Shown one piece after another: positions 40,358 to 40,358 of a stretch of DNA of 40,358 nt. How positions within the stretch are numbered: the first letter of the stretch is position 1; each line of letters opens with the position of its first letter. Made by a program: the position numbers and the translations under genes. Origin of the DNA: an uncultured Clostridia bacterium (GTDB taxonomy: Bacteria > Bacillota > Clostridia > Christensenellales > UBA1242). The DNA lies in the NCBI GenBank assembly GCA_947632645.1, contig CANRQB010000005.1:1-40358 (forward strand), given 5' to 3'. The notes under the pieces were generated by a model. It was not told the origin of the DNA. It saw only the letters and a program-made list of their open reading frames with translations, and did no database searches.

Positions 40358-40358
40358 A

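Overview
This 40 kb window is AT-rich chromosomal DNA from a Gram-positive, Clostridia-like member of the Bacillota, most likely an uncultured lineage with a compact genome. The evidence is gene content and order: a dcw-type cell-wall and division cluster, secD-secF-recJ, scpA-scpB-DUF2953-ytfJ-dacF-rluB, and der-plsY. MurE carries the DNPR motif of meso-diaminopimelate ligases, which predicts mDAP peptidoglycan. YtfJ and DacF are usual in spore-forming lineages, but no sporulation-specific regulator is visible. Genus and species cannot be named from the sequence alone.

Layout. 1-256: a GC-rich cloverleaf-like repeat, then the murE promoter region. 257-10048: murE-mraY-murD-ftsW, murA-ftsQ and ftsA-ftsZ, which look like three transcription units separated by two intrinsic terminators and a strong ftsA promoter. 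murF and murG are absent from the places they usually occupy. 10140-12871: a TrmR-like methyltransferase and a TrhP-like U32 protein (both linked to tRNA wobble-uridine modification), flanking a minus-strand pair of paralogous small genes, one of them frameshifted. 13000-18732: a diacylglycerol kinase-like protein, a 589-residue unknown, feoA-feoB, and a convergent unknown. 18852-22765: der, a second cloverleaf repeat, plsY, a small duplicated-helix protein, tatD and a small membrane protein. 23010-28416: secD, secF, recJ and a site-2 protease. 28425-32689: scpA to rluB as one tightly overlapping operon. 32853-33847: two unknowns behind a promoter whose spacer holds a run of ten C. 33943-37054: a YhiN-type flavoprotein, plsC and an S1-domain protein; cmk and ispH, which often sit in this neighbourhood, are missing. 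37067-39649: a minus-strand operon made of a P-loop/HAD fusion, a 2H phosphoesterase and an HExxH protein. 39728-40358: a tRNA-Thr 3' fragment that looks like an attachment-site scar, a perfect 17-bp hairpin, and a gene that probably lies in an integrated island running off the right edge.

The genes mainly build the envelope: peptidoglycan precursors, division, phospholipids (PlsY, PlsC, DagK-like) and protein export (SecDF). Others serve chromosome segregation and DNA repair (ScpAB, RecJ), ribosome and tRNA function (Der, RluB, TrmR/TrhP, S1) and iron uptake (FeoAB).

The most notable signals are: (1) two cloverleaf-like repeats of the same size and shape but different stem sequences; (2) at least six genes whose -10 box ends 6-7 nt before the ATG with no ribosome binding site, predicting leaderless mRNAs; (3) a poly-C tract in a promoter spacer, a candidate phase-variation switch; (4) a kinase-like/HAD phosphatase fusion next to a 2H phosphoesterase; (5) a FeoB whose guanine-recognition motifs are altered; and (6) the tRNA-Thr island scar.
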